Shown here piece after piece: positions 1 to 8,807 of a stretch of 64,000 nt of DNA. Under the pieces are notes generated by a model. It was not told where the DNA came from and searched no databases. It saw only the letters and a list, made by a program, of their open reading frames with translations. Source of the stretch: an uncultured Erythrobacter sp. (GTDB lineage Bacteria > Pseudomonadota > Alphaproteobacteria > Sphingomonadales > Sphingomonadaceae); the NCBI GenBank assembly GCA_913055155.1, contig CAJXJR010000008.1, positions 1 to 64,000 of the forward strand. Reading direction: 5' to 3'. Numbering within the stretch: the first letter of the stretch is position 1; every line of letters begins with the position of its first letter. The position numbers and the translations under genes are program-made.

Positions 1-807
1 CGGCGGAGGCGGAGGCGGCGGCGGCGGCGGGGCCGGCTCTTCACCGCCCAGCTTGAACCGCAGGCCGGCAACGCCGATGTGCTGTTCCGTGTGCACGTTC
101 AGCGGCAGCGACAGGGTGTTGCTCACCACGTTGCCGCCGTCTTCGAAAGTGCGGCGATACTTGTACTCGGCAAAGAGCTCTACATTGTCGGAAACCGAGC
201 TGGAGAGACCGGCGATGCCCTGCCAGGCAAAGGTCGTATCAGCCTCGTCCACCAGCCGAACACCGCCGGCAAGATAGTCGACATCGACCACGTAGATGCC
301 GACACCGCCGCCCACGTAGGGGCTGAACGTGCCGCCGGCGTTGAAATCGTAGAGTGCGTTCAGGAACGCGCCATAGGTCTCGATATCGCTGCCCGAATCC
401 TCGTTCAGGAACGGGCCGACCGCGCGACCTGCCAGGAACGGCGTGCGCGTCAGCACCGAAGCGTCAAGCGTGCGGATCGGTTGCCCGGCAACCGTGGCGC
501 CGAAGTGATCGTCGACCGTGGTGGAGTTGTAATCGCCTGCCAGTTCGACGCGGAATCCGTTGTCAAAGCGGTAACCCAGTTGTGCGCCGACGGTCCAGCC
601 AAGGTCGCCATCGGTGTTCCAGGCGACTTCGTTACCGGCCGGGATAGCCGGGAAGAACGGGGTTGCGGGCAGGTCGGACGACAGCAGGCCGTCGTTCTCG
701 GCGTCGGTCACGTTGACGCCGCCACTTACCCCTACATAGGCCTGCGCGTGGGCGGTTGCCGGAAGGGCAAGCGCCGCCAGCGAGGCTCCTATCAAAACCT
801 TATTCAT
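1..807 (-). CDS. OmpA-like outer membrane beta-barrel protein, 3' end beyond window
   Basis: The start is at 807 (ATG), preceded by TGAGGA about 7 bases upstream. Translation gives a clean signal peptide (MNKVLIGASLAALALPATAHA, cut before QAYVG). About 230 residues of alternating beta-strand sequence follow, with barrel-like segments such as LGWTVGAQLGYRF, FSPYVGGGVGIYV and VELFAEYKYRRTF. At the window edge the protein enters a run of at least nine prolines after LGGEEPA. A barrel, a Pro-rich linker and a C-terminal peptidoglycan-binding domain is the usual OmpA plan, so the missing part is probably that domain (inference). It would sit in the outer membrane. The gene is cut by the window start, so its length is unknown. 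Confidence 0.85.
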   Translation of the reverse strand, partial: MNKVLIGASLAALALPATAHAQAYVGVSGGVNVTDAENDGLLSSDLPATPFFPAIPAGNEVAWNTDGDLGWTVGAQLGYRFDNGFRVELAGDYNSTTVDDHFGATVAGQPIRTLDASVLTRTPFLAGRAVGPFLNEDSGSDIETYGAFLNALYDFNAGGTFSPYVGGGVGIYVVDVDYLAGGVRLVDEADTTFAWQGIAGLSSSVSDNVELFAEYKYRRTFEDGGNVVSNTLSLPLNVHTEQHIGVAGLRFKLGGEEPAPPPPPPPPPP

Positions 808-823
808 AAATATCCTCAGTTCA

Positions 824-851
824 AAACATACGGCAACTCTTCCGTATGTTT
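824..851 (-). promoter_or_regulatory. 5'-UTR hairpin before the OmpA-like gene
   Basis: A perfect 10-bp inverted repeat (AAACATACGG, 8-base loop, CCGTATGTTT) lies 17 bases before the start codon of the OmpA-like gene and just ahead of its ribosome binding site. It could be an mRNA 5' stabilising hairpin, as known for other outer-membrane protein messages, or an operator. The sequence alone does not decide. Confidence 0.5.
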
Positions 852-916
852 CGATCAAGTCCGAGGTGGCCGGATCGTTCCAAGTTTGTCGTTCTTATAT
901 TTGAAAAGCCAGCAAA

Positions 917-939
917 CTGTTGCGGAAAACCCACAACAG
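917..939 (-). terminator. possible terminator after the acyl-CoA dehydrogenase gene
   Basis: On the minus strand CTGTTG and CAACAG form a 6-bp stem with a GG/CC extension inside. TTTGCTGGCTTTT follows, which is a broken T-rich tail. It sits 36 bases after the stop codon of the dehydrogenase gene. Confidence 0.4.
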
Positions 940-974
940 CGGTCAGCGGGGCACGTCGGCAGCGGCGGGTCGTG

Positions 975-2159
975 TCAAAAAGCCGACAGGCCGGTGATCG
1001 CACGCCCCAGGATCAGCGCATGGACATCGTGCGTGCCTTCGTAGGTGTTCACGGTTTCCAGGTTCACCATGTGGCGGATAACCTGGTATTCTTCCGAAAT
1101 CCCGTTGCCGCCGTGCATGTCGCGCGCGGCCCGGGCGATATCCAGCGCCTTGCCCACGTTGTTGCGCTTCACGATCGAGATCATTTCCGGCGCAAAACGC
1201 CCGTCGTCCATCAGCCGCCCGACGCGCAAGCTGCCCTGCAGGCCAAGGGCGATTTCGGAGACCATGTCGGCCAGCTTCAGCTGGTAGAGCTGCTTCGATG
1301 CCAGCGGCACGCCGAACTGGTGCCGGTCGAGGCCGTACTGGCGCGCGGCGTGATAGCAGAACTCGGCCGCGCCCATGGAGCCCCACGAGATGCCGTAGCG
1401 CGCGCGATTGAGACAGCCGAACGGACCCTTCATGCCCTCCACATTCGGCAGCAGCGCATCAGCGGGCAGCTTCACCTCGTCCATCTGGATCATGCCGGTG
1501 GTGCTGGCGCGCAGGGAAATCTTGCCCTTGATCCTGGGCGCTTCCAGCCCCTTCATGCCCTTTTCCAGCACGAAGCCGCGCACCTTGCCGCCGTGCGCCT
1601 CGCTCTTGGCCCAGACCACGAAGACATCGGCGAAGGGGGAGTTGGAAATCCAGGTTTTCGCACCCGACAGCGAGTATCCGTCGCCGTCCTTCCTGGCATA
1701 GGTGCGCATGCCGCCGGGGTCAGAGCCGGCGTCGGGCTCGGTCAGGCCGAAACAACCGATCAATTCGCCAGCGGCGAGGCCGGGCAGGTATTTAGCGCGC
1801 TGTTCGTCCGAACCGTAGGCATGGATCGGGTGCATCACGAGCGATGACTGCACGCTGGCCATCGAGCGATAGCCGCTGTCGACCCGCTCTATCTCGCGCG
1901 CCACCAGTCCATAGGCAACATAGCTGGCACCCGCACCGCCGAATTCCTCGGGGATGGTCACGCCCAGCATGCCGGCCTGGCCCATCAGCGGGAACAGTTC
2001 GCTGGCATCGGCCTCCTTCGCGAAATCCTCGATCACGCGCGGCTGCAGCGTGCCTTGGGCAAAGCCGTGCGCGGCGTCGCGGATCATCCGCTCGTCCTCG
2101 GTCAGCTGGTCATCGAGATTGAAGGGATCAGCCCAGTCGAAGGGCACCATGTCGGCCAT
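975..2159 (-). CDS. gcdH: glutaryl-CoA dehydrogenase-type acyl-CoA dehydrogenase
   Basis: The 394-residue protein has the full acyl-CoA dehydrogenase layout: N-terminal helical domain ([16 protein letters not shown]), beta domain ([17 protein letters not shown]) and C-terminal helical domain. The end, [20 protein letters not shown], is the signature of glutaryl-CoA dehydrogenases, with the catalytic Glu in YEGTHD. The family oxidises and decarboxylates glutaryl-CoA to crotonyl-CoA in lysine and tryptophan breakdown, passing electrons to ETF through FAD. An upstream in-frame ATG would add 31 unconserved residues. The ATG at 2159 follows AGGAGA by about 9 bases and gives MADMVPFDW, so it was chosen. 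No other lysine-degradation gene lies nearby. Confidence 0.9.
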   Translation of the reverse strand: MADMVPFDWADPFNLDDQLTEDERMIRDAAHGFAQGTLQPRVIEDFAKEADASELFPLMGQAGMLGVTIPEEFGGAGASYVAYGLVAREIERVDSGYRSMASVQSSLVMHPIHAYGSDEQRAKYLPGLAAGELIGCFGLTEPDAGSDPGGMRTYARKDGDGYSLSGAKTWISNSPFADVFVVWAKSEAHGGKVRGFVLEKGMKGLEAPRIKGKISLRASTTGMIQMDEVKLPADALLPNVEGMKGPFGCLNRARYGISWGSMGAAEFCYHAARQYGLDRHQFGVPLASKQLYQLKLADMVSEIALGLQGSLRVGRLMDDGRFAPEMISIVKRNNVGKALDIARAARDMHGGNGISEEYQVIRHMVNLETVNTYEGTHDVHALILGRAITGLSAF

Positions 2160-2223
2160 TGCAGATAGTCTCCTTTGAAACCGCCCTAGTTTCTCCCACG
2201 GGACGGGGCAAGGAGGAGCGCGA

Positions 2224-2604
2224 TCAATGCGCCTTTTTATTCGCCTCTGCAATCATCGCCATCAGCTTGCTGGGCGGGCACGGCTTCGCCGCGGCCTGGG
2301 CCTGGGGATAGCGGTCGGCGATTTCGCGCGCAGTGACATGCCCGGAATGGAAGATGATCGGCACGCCGGCCTCTGTCAGCGCATCGGCCAGCGGGAACAC
2401 CTCGCCATCCGCGGTCATCACGTCGAGAATGGCGAAATCGGGCATTTCCTCGTCGATCGCGATGAAGGCGTGGCTCTTGTTTGCATAGGGGCCTTCGACA
2501 CGGAATCCCATGTCGCGCACGGTTTCGCTGAGGTCGAGAGCGACGATAACCTCGTCCTCTACCACCAGCACTGTGGGTCGGTCCTTGTCTGCCTGCGTTG
2601 CCAT
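2224..2604 (-). CDS. single-domain response regulator (receiver only)
   Basis: A 126-residue receiver domain with no output domain. The phosphorylation site is complete: acidic pocket in VLVVEDEV, phospho-acceptor Asp in FAILDVM, Ser in IIFHSGH and Lys in AAAKPCPP. Such CheY-like proteins relay or sink phosphate, and related ones in alphaproteobacteria accompany HWE-type histidine kinases, but no kinase is encoded nearby. Two adjacent ATGs (2607 and 2604) follow AAGGAA, and 2604 has the better spacing. The gene ends 64 bases before the dehydrogenase start on the same strand and may be co-transcribed with it. Confidence 0.85.
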   Translation of the reverse strand: MATQADKDRPTVLVVEDEVIVALDLSETVRDMGFRVEGPYANKSHAFIAIDEEMPDFAILDVMTADGEVFPLADALTEAGVPIIFHSGHVTAREIADRYPQAQAAAKPCPPSKLMAMIAEANKKAH

Positions 2605-2686
2605 CATGCGTTCCTTCTGGTGTCCCCCACGTGTGTCTGGGATTACGCAGAAGGCAGGCGAGTGTTCCCGCTCGGCACTCCGTCGT

Positions 2687-3322
2687 TCAGGAGGTGCGAC
2701 CGAACTTCGCTTCGTAGACGGCCTTGTCGCCCGTTTGCAGCAGCCTTGCCTGTTCCACCCAGTTGTCACGCCGGATACGACCCTGGAACCGGCCCAGCCG
2801 GGCATCGACGCGGTCGATATCGGCATCGTTCCAGGCAGCGATATCGGCAAAGCTGTGCACCCCCATCTCGTGCAGCAGGGCTACCAGCTTGGGCCCTACG
2901 CCCTTGATCCGCGACAGGTCGTCTCCGCCGGAGGCAGGGGCAGCAGGTGCGGCAGTCTTGTTTAGCGCGGCTGCCATCGGCGTGCCGTCGCCGGCTTCGG
3001 CATCGGTACCCAGTGGAGCGGCCGCCGTGGCATCGGTGTTGGCTGCTGCGGAGGCCGGGCCGGGCGAGGCGGCACTGGCGGCGATCTCTCCCTCCTGCGT
3101 GCCTGGCGCGGGTGGCGGTGGCAGGTCCGCGTCCTTGCGCGCGGCGGGCGGCGCGTCGATCAATGCCTGGTTGCGCTTGGCCGGCTTGCCTTCGCTGTCG
3201 TCCTTGTCTTCCAGTTGCACCGTGGTGCGGCGCGAGGCGACGAAGATCCACCACGCCACCAGCAGCCCGATCACCAGCGCGCCGACAATCAGCAACCAGT
3301 TCGCCTGCACAATTTCAGCCAT
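2687..3322 (-). CDS. membrane-anchored helix-hairpin-helix protein
   Basis: 211 residues. One transmembrane helix lies at about residues 9-27 (LLIVGALVIGLLVAWWIFV). A long low-complexity Ala/Pro/Asp linker follows to about residue 125. The C-terminal domain of about 70 residues opens with DDLSRIKGVGPKLVALLHEM, the pattern of the helix-hairpin-helix domain found in DUF4332-like and similar bacterial proteins. A nucleic-acid or protein-binding role facing the cytoplasm is possible but unproven. A 30-residue membrane protein gene lies 18 bases upstream, and the two probably form a pair. Confidence 0.7.
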   Translation of the reverse strand: MAEIVQANWLLIVGALVIGLLVAWWIFVASRRTTVQLEDKDDSEGKPAKRNQALIDAPPAARKDADLPPPPAPGTQEGEIAASAASPGPASAAANTDATAAAPLGTDAEAGDGTPMAAALNKTAAPAAPASGGDDLSRIKGVGPKLVALLHEMGVHSFADIAAWNDADIDRVDARLGRFQGRIRRDNWVEQARLLQTGDKAVYEAKFGRTS

Positions 3323-3340
3323 CTCTTACTCTCCGAACAA

Positions 3341-3433
3341 TCAACTCTCGCGCCCCCAGATGGCCCAGCCCAGGCCCAGCCCCACCGCATAGGCGAGCAG
3401 CATCAGCACCAGCACTTCCATCCAGATCGGCAT
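3341..3433 (-). CDS. 30-residue single-pass membrane protein
   Basis: ATG at 3433 follows GGGAG with a 5-base gap and opens a 30-codon frame ending in TGA. The product is MPIWMEVLVL, then MLLAYAVGLGLGWAIWGRES: one hydrophobic helix with a charged C-terminal tail. It is 18 bases ahead of the helix-hairpin-helix membrane protein on the same strand, so the two are likely translated from one message. Function unknown. It is below the usual length cut-off of gene callers. The ribosome site and the clean membrane helix are the evidence that it is real. Confidence 0.7.
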   Translation of the reverse strand: MPIWMEVLVLMLLAYAVGLGLGWAIWGRES

Positions 3434-3464
3434 TTCAGCTCCCTTTTGGGCAACTCCATTTCGC

Positions 3465-3494
3465 GCCCCTTTGCCGCAGCTTGGCCGAAGGGGC
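3465..3494 (-). terminator. weak hairpin after the OmpA-domain gene
   Basis: GCCCCTT and AAGGGGC form a 7-bp stem with a 16-base loop, nine bases after the stop codon at 3503. There is no T run, so it may be a weak terminator or a processing hairpin before the small membrane protein gene. Confidence 0.3.
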
Positions 3495-3502
3495 AATCGT
3501 CG

Positions 3503-4243
3503 CTATCGCGGCCCCGGTGTATCGACCGGGGTGGGCACCAGTGGCGCGGTGGATACCACGGTGAATTCGATGCGCCGGTTGGCGGGATCGCCCGGCTCCA
3601 GGCCTTCGACCGGGTGAGCCGAGCCCATGCCTTCCACGCGCAGCACCGCGTTCGGTATGCCGCGCCGCACCAGCGCCCCGCGCACGGCCTCCGCCCGCTC
3701 GCGCGAGAGGGCAAGATTCGCCTCTTCCGAACCGGAGCGGTCGGTGTGACCGGAAATCCGGATCACCGCGCCAAGGCACGGGCGCAGGGCGGCCGCTACC
3801 TCGTCGATCAGCGATCCGCTGGCGGCATCGATCCGGGCAGAGCTTTCCTCGAACCGGATGGTACGTGCGCGCAGCAGCGCGGCCACGTCGTCCTGGCAAT
3901 GCAGGGGGCTGAAATGCTGTTCCACCATCAGGTCGCCATCGGCCCAGCTGATGCCCCCCACGCCGGGCAGCGCGGCCACGGCATGGGCGATGCGCGCGCG
4001 GGTCGATTCGCTCAGCCCTTCTGCCCCGGTCAGCACCGGGTGGCGGCTGGGCCAGCCGTTGGGGAGCGAAAAGCGCGCCCTTACGGTGTCGCCGCCGCCC
4101 GCCTCGGCGATGGCGGCAGGCACCGGGGCGGCAATGCGCTGTGCAACCTGCGGGGCACTGGCGCCGCCGACGGTGTAGGCCAGCACGATGCAGGCGATCA
4201 GCCCGGCAACGATGGCGGTATAGGGCTTGCGCAGGAATTCCAT
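3503..4243 (-). CDS. OmpA-domain envelope protein
   Basis: 246 residues. An N-terminal membrane anchor or uncleaved signal lies at about residues 9-28 (TAIVAGLIACIVLAYTVGG). A middle domain of about 80 residues follows, and then a C-terminal OmpA/MotB peptidoglycan-binding domain with IRISGHTDRSG, NLALSRERAEAV and PANRRIEFTV. The protein is probably held in the inner membrane and grips peptidoglycan. Its middle part looks like a BON-type fold (ALPGVGGISWADGDL), which is an inference. It is the first gene upstream of the small membrane protein and the helix-hairpin-helix gene and could share their transcript. Confidence 0.8.
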   Translation of the reverse strand: MEFLRKPYTAIVAGLIACIVLAYTVGGASAPQVAQRIAAPVPAAIAEAGGGDTVRARFSLPNGWPSRHPVLTGAEGLSESTRARIAHAVAALPGVGGISWADGDLMVEQHFSPLHCQDDVAALLRARTIRFEESSARIDAASGSLIDEVAAALRPCLGAVIRISGHTDRSGSEEANLALSRERAEAVRGALVRRGIPNAVLRVEGMGSAHPVEGLEPGDPANRRIEFTVVSTAPLVPTPVDTPGPR

Positions 4244-4266
4244 GCGCGCTGCCTTAGCGCGACCGC

Positions 4267-6165
4267 TTACCGTCCGTCGAGGGCCTGTGCCAAACCGGCA
4301 AGCTGCAGGAATTCCTCGCGCCAGTAACCGTCCTGCTGCCCGGCCAGTTGCACGGCATCGCCATGGCCAAAGCCGTTCATCACGCTGTCGCCCCGCAGGT
4401 TCTGGCCATAAGCGGCAACGGCCGCGACAAAAGCCATGTCGCCGCGCGCTGGCCCGGCGCCGCGCAGCATGGCGGCGGCAAGCGGGCGCTGGATCAGGCG
4501 CGATGTGTCTTCGCCGGGCAGCTTGTAGCGCAATTGCACGAAGGCCATTTCGTCGGTGCGGTTCTGCGGTACTTCGGGCTGGCTTTCGTAACGGCGCGGG
4601 CGCACCCAGCCCTCGCCACCCTTGGGCACCACTTCGTACAGCGCGGTAACCTGGTGTCCTGCGCCGATCTCGCCTGCGTCGACAGCGTCGTTATCGAAAT
4701 CCTCTTCGCGCAGCGCCCGGTTCTCGTAGCCGATCAGGCGATATTGCGAGACCAGCGCGGGGTTGAACTCGACCTGGATCTTCACGTCGTGGGCAATGGT
4801 GAACAGCGTCGATTCCATCTCTTCCGAAAGCACCTTGCGCGCTTCCATGGCAGAATCGATGTAGGCGTAGTTGCCGTTCCCGTGGTTGGCGATCTGTTCC
4901 ATCATCGCTTCGTTCAGGTTGCCGGTGCCAAAGCCCAGCGTGGTCAGCGTGATGCCGCTTTCGCGCTCGCGCTCGATCATCTTCACCAGCTCGCGCCGGT
5001 CGGAGACGCCGACGTTGAAATCGCCGTCGGTGGCCAGGATCACGCGGTTCACGCCATCCTCGATAAAGCTGCTGCGGGCGACGTTGTAGGCCAGCTGGAT
5101 GCCTGCGCCGCCGGCAGTGGAGCCACCTGCGCGCAAGGTCTCGATGGCGATGCGGATCTGGCATTCGTCGTTGGTGGGCTCCAGCACCAGCCCCGCCGCA
5201 CCGGCGTAGACGACGATGGAGACGCGGTCCTGCTCGCCCAGCTCGCTGGACAGGATGCGCATGGCGGTCTGCACCAGTGGCAGCTTGTCCGCGCTGCGCA
5301 TGGAGCCCGATACGTCGAGCAGGAAGACGAGGTTGGCAGGCGGGCGGTCATCGCGGTCGAGATCGTAGCCACGCAGGCCCACGCGCAGCAGGCGGGTGTC
5401 GTCGTTCCACGGCGTTACCGCCATGTCGGTGGTGACGGAGAATGGCGCCTCGCGCGTCTCCGGCAGCGGATAGTCGTAGCGGAAGTAGTTGATCAGTTCC
5501 TCTGTGCGCACCGCATCGGCAGGCGGCATCTGCCCCATCGAGAGGAAGCGGCGGGCATTGGAATAGGCGCCGGTATCGACATCGACCGAGAAGATGGAGA
5601 CCGGTTCGCTCAGGGTCATGCGCACCGGTGACACGTCGTTGTCCGCATATTGCTCGCGGCTGGGCTGCATGGGCACGAACACGGCGGGCACGTGGTGATA
5701 GCGACCGGCCTGCGCGACCTCTTGGGCCGGGGCAGGCGCGGTGACCGGCGGGGCGACCGGCGCCTCCGTTGCGCGCACGACGCCGGCGCGCGTCCGCGAA
5801 GAGGGCGGTGGCGGCGCCGGCGGGGGAGGCGGAGGCGGCGGCGGAGCGGCCAGCGCCTGTTCCTGGTTCACCGCGCCTGCCGTGCTGGAATCGACCGCCA
5901 CGACCGGGGCGGGCGAGGTGAAGTTCTGCTGCCTTATGCGCGAACCGGTCACGACCACCGTTCCGGCATCCTCGTCATATCCCTCGGTAAACCCCGGCCA
6001 TTCGCATCCTTCTGGCAGCGGCGGCACGGGCGGCATGCGCTGCGCAATGTCGCGCTGCATGGGCGGCGGGGCAGAGGCCATGGCCAGCTGGGTGCCCGTC
6101 ATGCTCGAGGTGGTGCAGCTCGCAACCAGTGCGAGCGTGGCGACGATATTGGCCGATTTGCGCAT
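4267..6165 (-). CDS. VWA-domain lipoprotein (YfbK/DUF3520-like)
   Basis: 632 residues. The N-terminus has a lipobox (TLALVAS before Cys17). A segment near residues 68-82 reads TVVVTGSRIRQQNF, then comes a poly-Pro stretch of about 18 residues. A YfbK-type N-terminal domain (FSVDVDTGAYSNARRFL, EELINYFRYDY) precedes the von Willebrand A domain with an intact MIDAS motif (LVFLLDVSGSMRS) and LATDGDFNVGV. The C-terminal DUF3520-type region includes VTALYEVVPKG. The family is periplasm-facing and binds a metal ion, and its partners are largely unknown. The gene stands alone between the OmpA-domain gene and the flippase operon. Confidence 0.85.
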   Translation of the reverse strand: MRKSANIVATLALVASCTTSSMTGTQLAMASAPPPMQRDIAQRMPPVPPLPEGCEWPGFTEGYDEDAGTVVVTGSRIRQQNFTSPAPVVAVDSSTAGAVNQEQALAAPPPPPPPPPAPPPPSSRTRAGVVRATEAPVAPPVTAPAPAQEVAQAGRYHHVPAVFVPMQPSREQYADNDVSPVRMTLSEPVSIFSVDVDTGAYSNARRFLSMGQMPPADAVRTEELINYFRYDYPLPETREAPFSVTTDMAVTPWNDDTRLLRVGLRGYDLDRDDRPPANLVFLLDVSGSMRSADKLPLVQTAMRILSSELGEQDRVSIVVYAGAAGLVLEPTNDECQIRIAIETLRAGGSTAGGAGIQLAYNVARSSFIEDGVNRVILATDGDFNVGVSDRRELVKMIERERESGITLTTLGFGTGNLNEAMMEQIANHGNGNYAYIDSAMEARKVLSEEMESTLFTIAHDVKIQVEFNPALVSQYRLIGYENRALREEDFDNDAVDAGEIGAGHQVTALYEVVPKGGEGWVRPRRYESQPEVPQNRTDEMAFVQLRYKLPGEDTSRLIQRPLAAAMLRGAGPARGDMAFVAAVAAYGQNLRGDSVMNGFGHGDAVQLAGQQDGYWREEFLQLAGLAQALDGR

Positions 6166-6261
6166 TCCAGTCCCCCTGTGCTGCGAACAGGCAAGCTCTG
6201 CCCGCAGCGGTGAACCGCTTCTGAATGCGGTTGAAATGCCTGGGAAACGCAGCCGCGCCGG

Positions 6262-7827
6262 TCAGCGCGGAGGCTCTCCGGCAGGTGCTTCACCTTCGGC
6301 CACGGGCTTGGGCTTCCTGCTGAACAGCACGCGGTCTTCGGGGCCGAAGCCCTTGGTCCAGATGATCGCGCCATAGACCGCCAGGATTGCCGGGATGCCG
6401 AAGGCCAGTTCCGCCCACTCGGGCAGCATGATCGCCATCTGGCCCACCAGCACGGCAGCCCCTGCCGCCCACACCAGCGCCCAGCGCCAGTTGTTGATCG
6501 AATGGCCCAGGATGCGGCTGAGCATCACTGCCTTCACCAGCGAGGCAACGGCCAGCGACACCATCAGCGCTGCCGCGGCGGCCGCGGCACGGTAGATGTC
6601 GGCGCGCTGCGGATCGGCGAAGTCCATCTGGTCGATCACCAGCATGGCCACCACCGTCAATATGGCCTGCAAGACGATGGTGCCGATCGACACCCACAGG
6701 TTGCGCACCCGCGCGACATAGATCAGCGCCGCTTCGGAAACGACAGCCGTGGCTGCCACCACTTCGGCCGCCAGCAGGAAGACCAGCGCCGCCGTGCCCG
6801 GCACGAATTCGCCGGCATCGCCCATCAGGCCCATCAGCGCCTCGCCCGGGATGCCCAGCGCCAGCGCGATGCCCGCCTGCGCGGCGACGATCCAGAAGCC
6901 TACCTGGCACACCTGCCGGGCGATGGCGGCAAAGTCCTTCACCTTCAGCTTGGCGGTGATGACCGGGCCCAGGATCGGCTCGAAACTGGTTTTCAGCTTC
7001 TGCGGCAAGCTGGCAACCTGCTGCGCCATCCAGTAGATGCCCAGCGCCACCGGGCCGGCAAACCAGCCAAGGATCAGCAGGTCCACCCGCCGCGTGCCCC
7101 ATTCGATGGCGTCGGTGACGGCCAGCGGCAGCGCGCGGGTCACCATCGGCACCAGGCGAGAGGGGCGTGGCGACCAGGCACGGGGCAGGCCATAAGTCCT
7201 GAAGAACGGCACCAGCGCGGTGGCAAGCCCGGCAAAGATCGACGCGAGATAGGCCAGCGTCAGGCCTGCATCGCCGATGGCAGGCACGAACCAGAAGGCC
7301 CCGGCAAGGATCGAGATCGTCCACGGCTCCACCACGGCGCGGGCGCGCACGGTGGTGCCGATATCGTATTTGTAGGCCTGGGCGGCCAGCACGATTTCGG
7401 TCAGCGCATAGCCGGGGATGGCCAGCACGATCCAGCGATCGAGCGGGTGCGACATCCCGTTGGGAAACAGCGGGGCGGGCCAGAAGAAGAAGACGGCGGC
7501 CAGCACGCCGGAGAACACCAGCGCCACCACCATGGAATCCGCGATCAGCCCGGTCTCGTCGGTTTCGCCCTCGCGCAGGCGCTGGGCGAGGCCGCGCTTT
7601 TCCCCGATCGAGCAGACCAGTGCAGTCAGTTCCACCACCAGCAGGGCATAGGCGTAGACGCCCAGCGCCTCTGCCCCGTACAGCTGGCCGGCGATGAACA
7701 GGAACGGCAGCCGCGCCAGCAGGCGCAGCACGAAGCCGAAGAAATTGGTGCGCCCGCCCTTGGCCAGCGCGGCAATATCGCCGCCGGGCTTGTCGGCTTC
7801 TTCCGCGCTTGGATTCAGCCTGCTCAA
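6262..7827 (-). CDS. polysaccharide/lipopolysaccharide flippase (Wzx/MOP family)
   Basis: 521 residues with about 12-14 hydrophobic helices, opening with GRTNFFGFVLRLLARLPFLF, which is typical of the polysaccharide transporter branch of the MOP superfamily. Members flip lipid-linked sugar units across the inner membrane. The start ATG overlaps the gpsA stop codon by four bases (ATGA), so the gene is the last of a tsaD-gpsA-flippase operon. The C-terminal tail (DRVLFSRKPKPVAEGEAP) is cytoplasmic and Pro-rich. The substrate cannot be told, and there are no glycosyltransferase genes around it. Confidence 0.8.
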   Translation of the reverse strand: MSRLNPSAEEADKPGGDIAALAKGGRTNFFGFVLRLLARLPFLFIAGQLYGAEALGVYAYALLVVELTALVCSIGEKRGLAQRLREGETDETGLIADSMVVALVFSGVLAAVFFFWPAPLFPNGMSHPLDRWIVLAIPGYALTEIVLAAQAYKYDIGTTVRARAVVEPWTISILAGAFWFVPAIGDAGLTLAYLASIFAGLATALVPFFRTYGLPRAWSPRPSRLVPMVTRALPLAVTDAIEWGTRRVDLLILGWFAGPVALGIYWMAQQVASLPQKLKTSFEPILGPVITAKLKVKDFAAIARQVCQVGFWIVAAQAGIALALGIPGEALMGLMGDAGEFVPGTAALVFLLAAEVVAATAVVSEAALIYVARVRNLWVSIGTIVLQAILTVVAMLVIDQMDFADPQRADIYRAAAAAAALMVSLAVASLVKAVMLSRILGHSINNWRWALVWAAGAAVLVGQMAIMLPEWAELAFGIPAILAVYGAIIWTKGFGPEDRVLFSRKPKPVAEGEAPAGEPPR

Positions 7828-8807
7828 GCCTGGTGCCCTTCGGCCTTCAGCGGGCGAGCGAGCAGGCCCTGCACCACGTCCTTTGCCGCCGCGCCTTCCA
7901 GCAGCGCGTTCACCGCATCGGTGATCGGCATGGAGACGCCGTGCCTTGCCGCCAGTTCGCGCAGCACCGGCGCTGTATGCGCGCCTTCGGCCACGGTGCG
8001 CTTGTCGGCCAGCGCTTCGCTTGCGCTCATCCCTTCGCCCAGCGCCTTGCCCAGCGAGAAGTTGCGGCTGGAAGTGGAGGAGCAGGTGAGCACGAGGTCA
8101 CCAAGGCCACAAAGCCCGGTCAGGGTTTCCGCCTGGCCGCCCAGCGCCACGCCAAAGCGCATCATCTCGGCAAAGCCGCGGGTGATCAGCGCGCTGCGGG
8201 CGTTCTGGCCAAGGCCCAGACCGTCCACCACGCCGCAGGCAATGGCGAGCACGTTCTTCACCGCGCCGCCGATCTCTGCCCCGGCAACATCGTCGGAATA
8301 GTAGGGCCGGAAGTGCGGGCGCGCGATGGCAGGGGACAGCCGTTGCCACTGCGCGTCGCCGCCGCTGCACGCCAGGGTGACGGCAGCGGGCAGCCCGGCC
8401 GCGACCTCGTGCGCGAAGGTGGGGCCCGACAGCACGGCGATATCGGCCCCCGGTGCGGCTTCGCGTGCCACGTCGTGCATCATGCGCCCGGTGCTTTGCT
8501 CGATTCCCTTGGAACACAGCACGATATCACGCGGAAAACGCTGCATCTTGCCCAGCACGTTGGCGAGGTGCTGCGCCGGGGTGACCATCAGCAGCACGTC
8601 GCAAGTCGCCATGTCGGCCAGGTCGCCGGTCGCGCGGATCGTGGGGGCAAGCTCTGCCGAGGGCAGGAACAGTGCATTGCGGTGGGTGGTGTTGATGGCT
8701 TCGGCCAGGCCATCCTCCAGCGCCCACAACAGCACCTGGCGCCCGTCGCTGCTGAGCATCTGTGCCAGCGCGGTGCCCCATGCGCCTGCTCCCACTACAC
8801 CGATCAT
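7824..8807 (-). CDS. gpsA: glycerol-3-phosphate dehydrogenase [NAD(P)+]
   Basis: 327 residues, the usual length. The Rossmann motif is [16 protein letters not shown]. The family signatures [19 protein letters not shown] and the catalytic Lys in [14 protein letters not shown] are present, as are [14 protein letters not shown] and [13 protein letters not shown]. It reduces dihydroxyacetone phosphate to sn-glycerol 3-phosphate, the backbone for phospholipids. It overlaps tsaD upstream and the flippase downstream by ATGA, so translation is coupled in all three. Confidence 0.97.
   Translation of the reverse strand: MIGVVGAGAWGTALAQMLSSDGRQVLLWALEDGLAEAINTTHRNALFLPSAELAPTIRATGDLADMATCDVLLMVTPAQHLANVLGKMQRFPRDIVLCSKGIEQSTGRMMHDVAREAAPGADIAVLSGPTFAHEVAAGLPAAVTLACSGGDAQWQRLSPAIARPHFRPYYSDDVAGAEIGGAVKNVLAIACGVVDGLGLGQNARSALITRGFAEMMRFGVALGGQAETLTGLCGLGDLVLTCSSTSSRNFSLGKALGEGMSASEALADKRTVAEGAHTAPVLRELAARHGVSMPITDAVNALLEGAAAKDVVQGLLARPLKAEGHQA

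Noticed and set aside
1-40. GGC/GGA repeats and the matching stretch near 5815-5850 as a DNA repeat family
   Set aside because: Both code for poly-Pro linkers in unrelated proteins; low-complexity codon runs explain them.
79-1044. Long open frame on the plus strand across the OmpA-like gene start
   Set aside because: It is the opposite strand of a gene with signal peptide and barrel strands, has no ribosome site and no recognisable domain.
6502-8301. A 599-codon plus-strand frame over the flippase and gpsA
   Set aside because: Antisense to two clear genes; composition is His/Gln/Arg-rich as expected for the reverse of GC-rich code.
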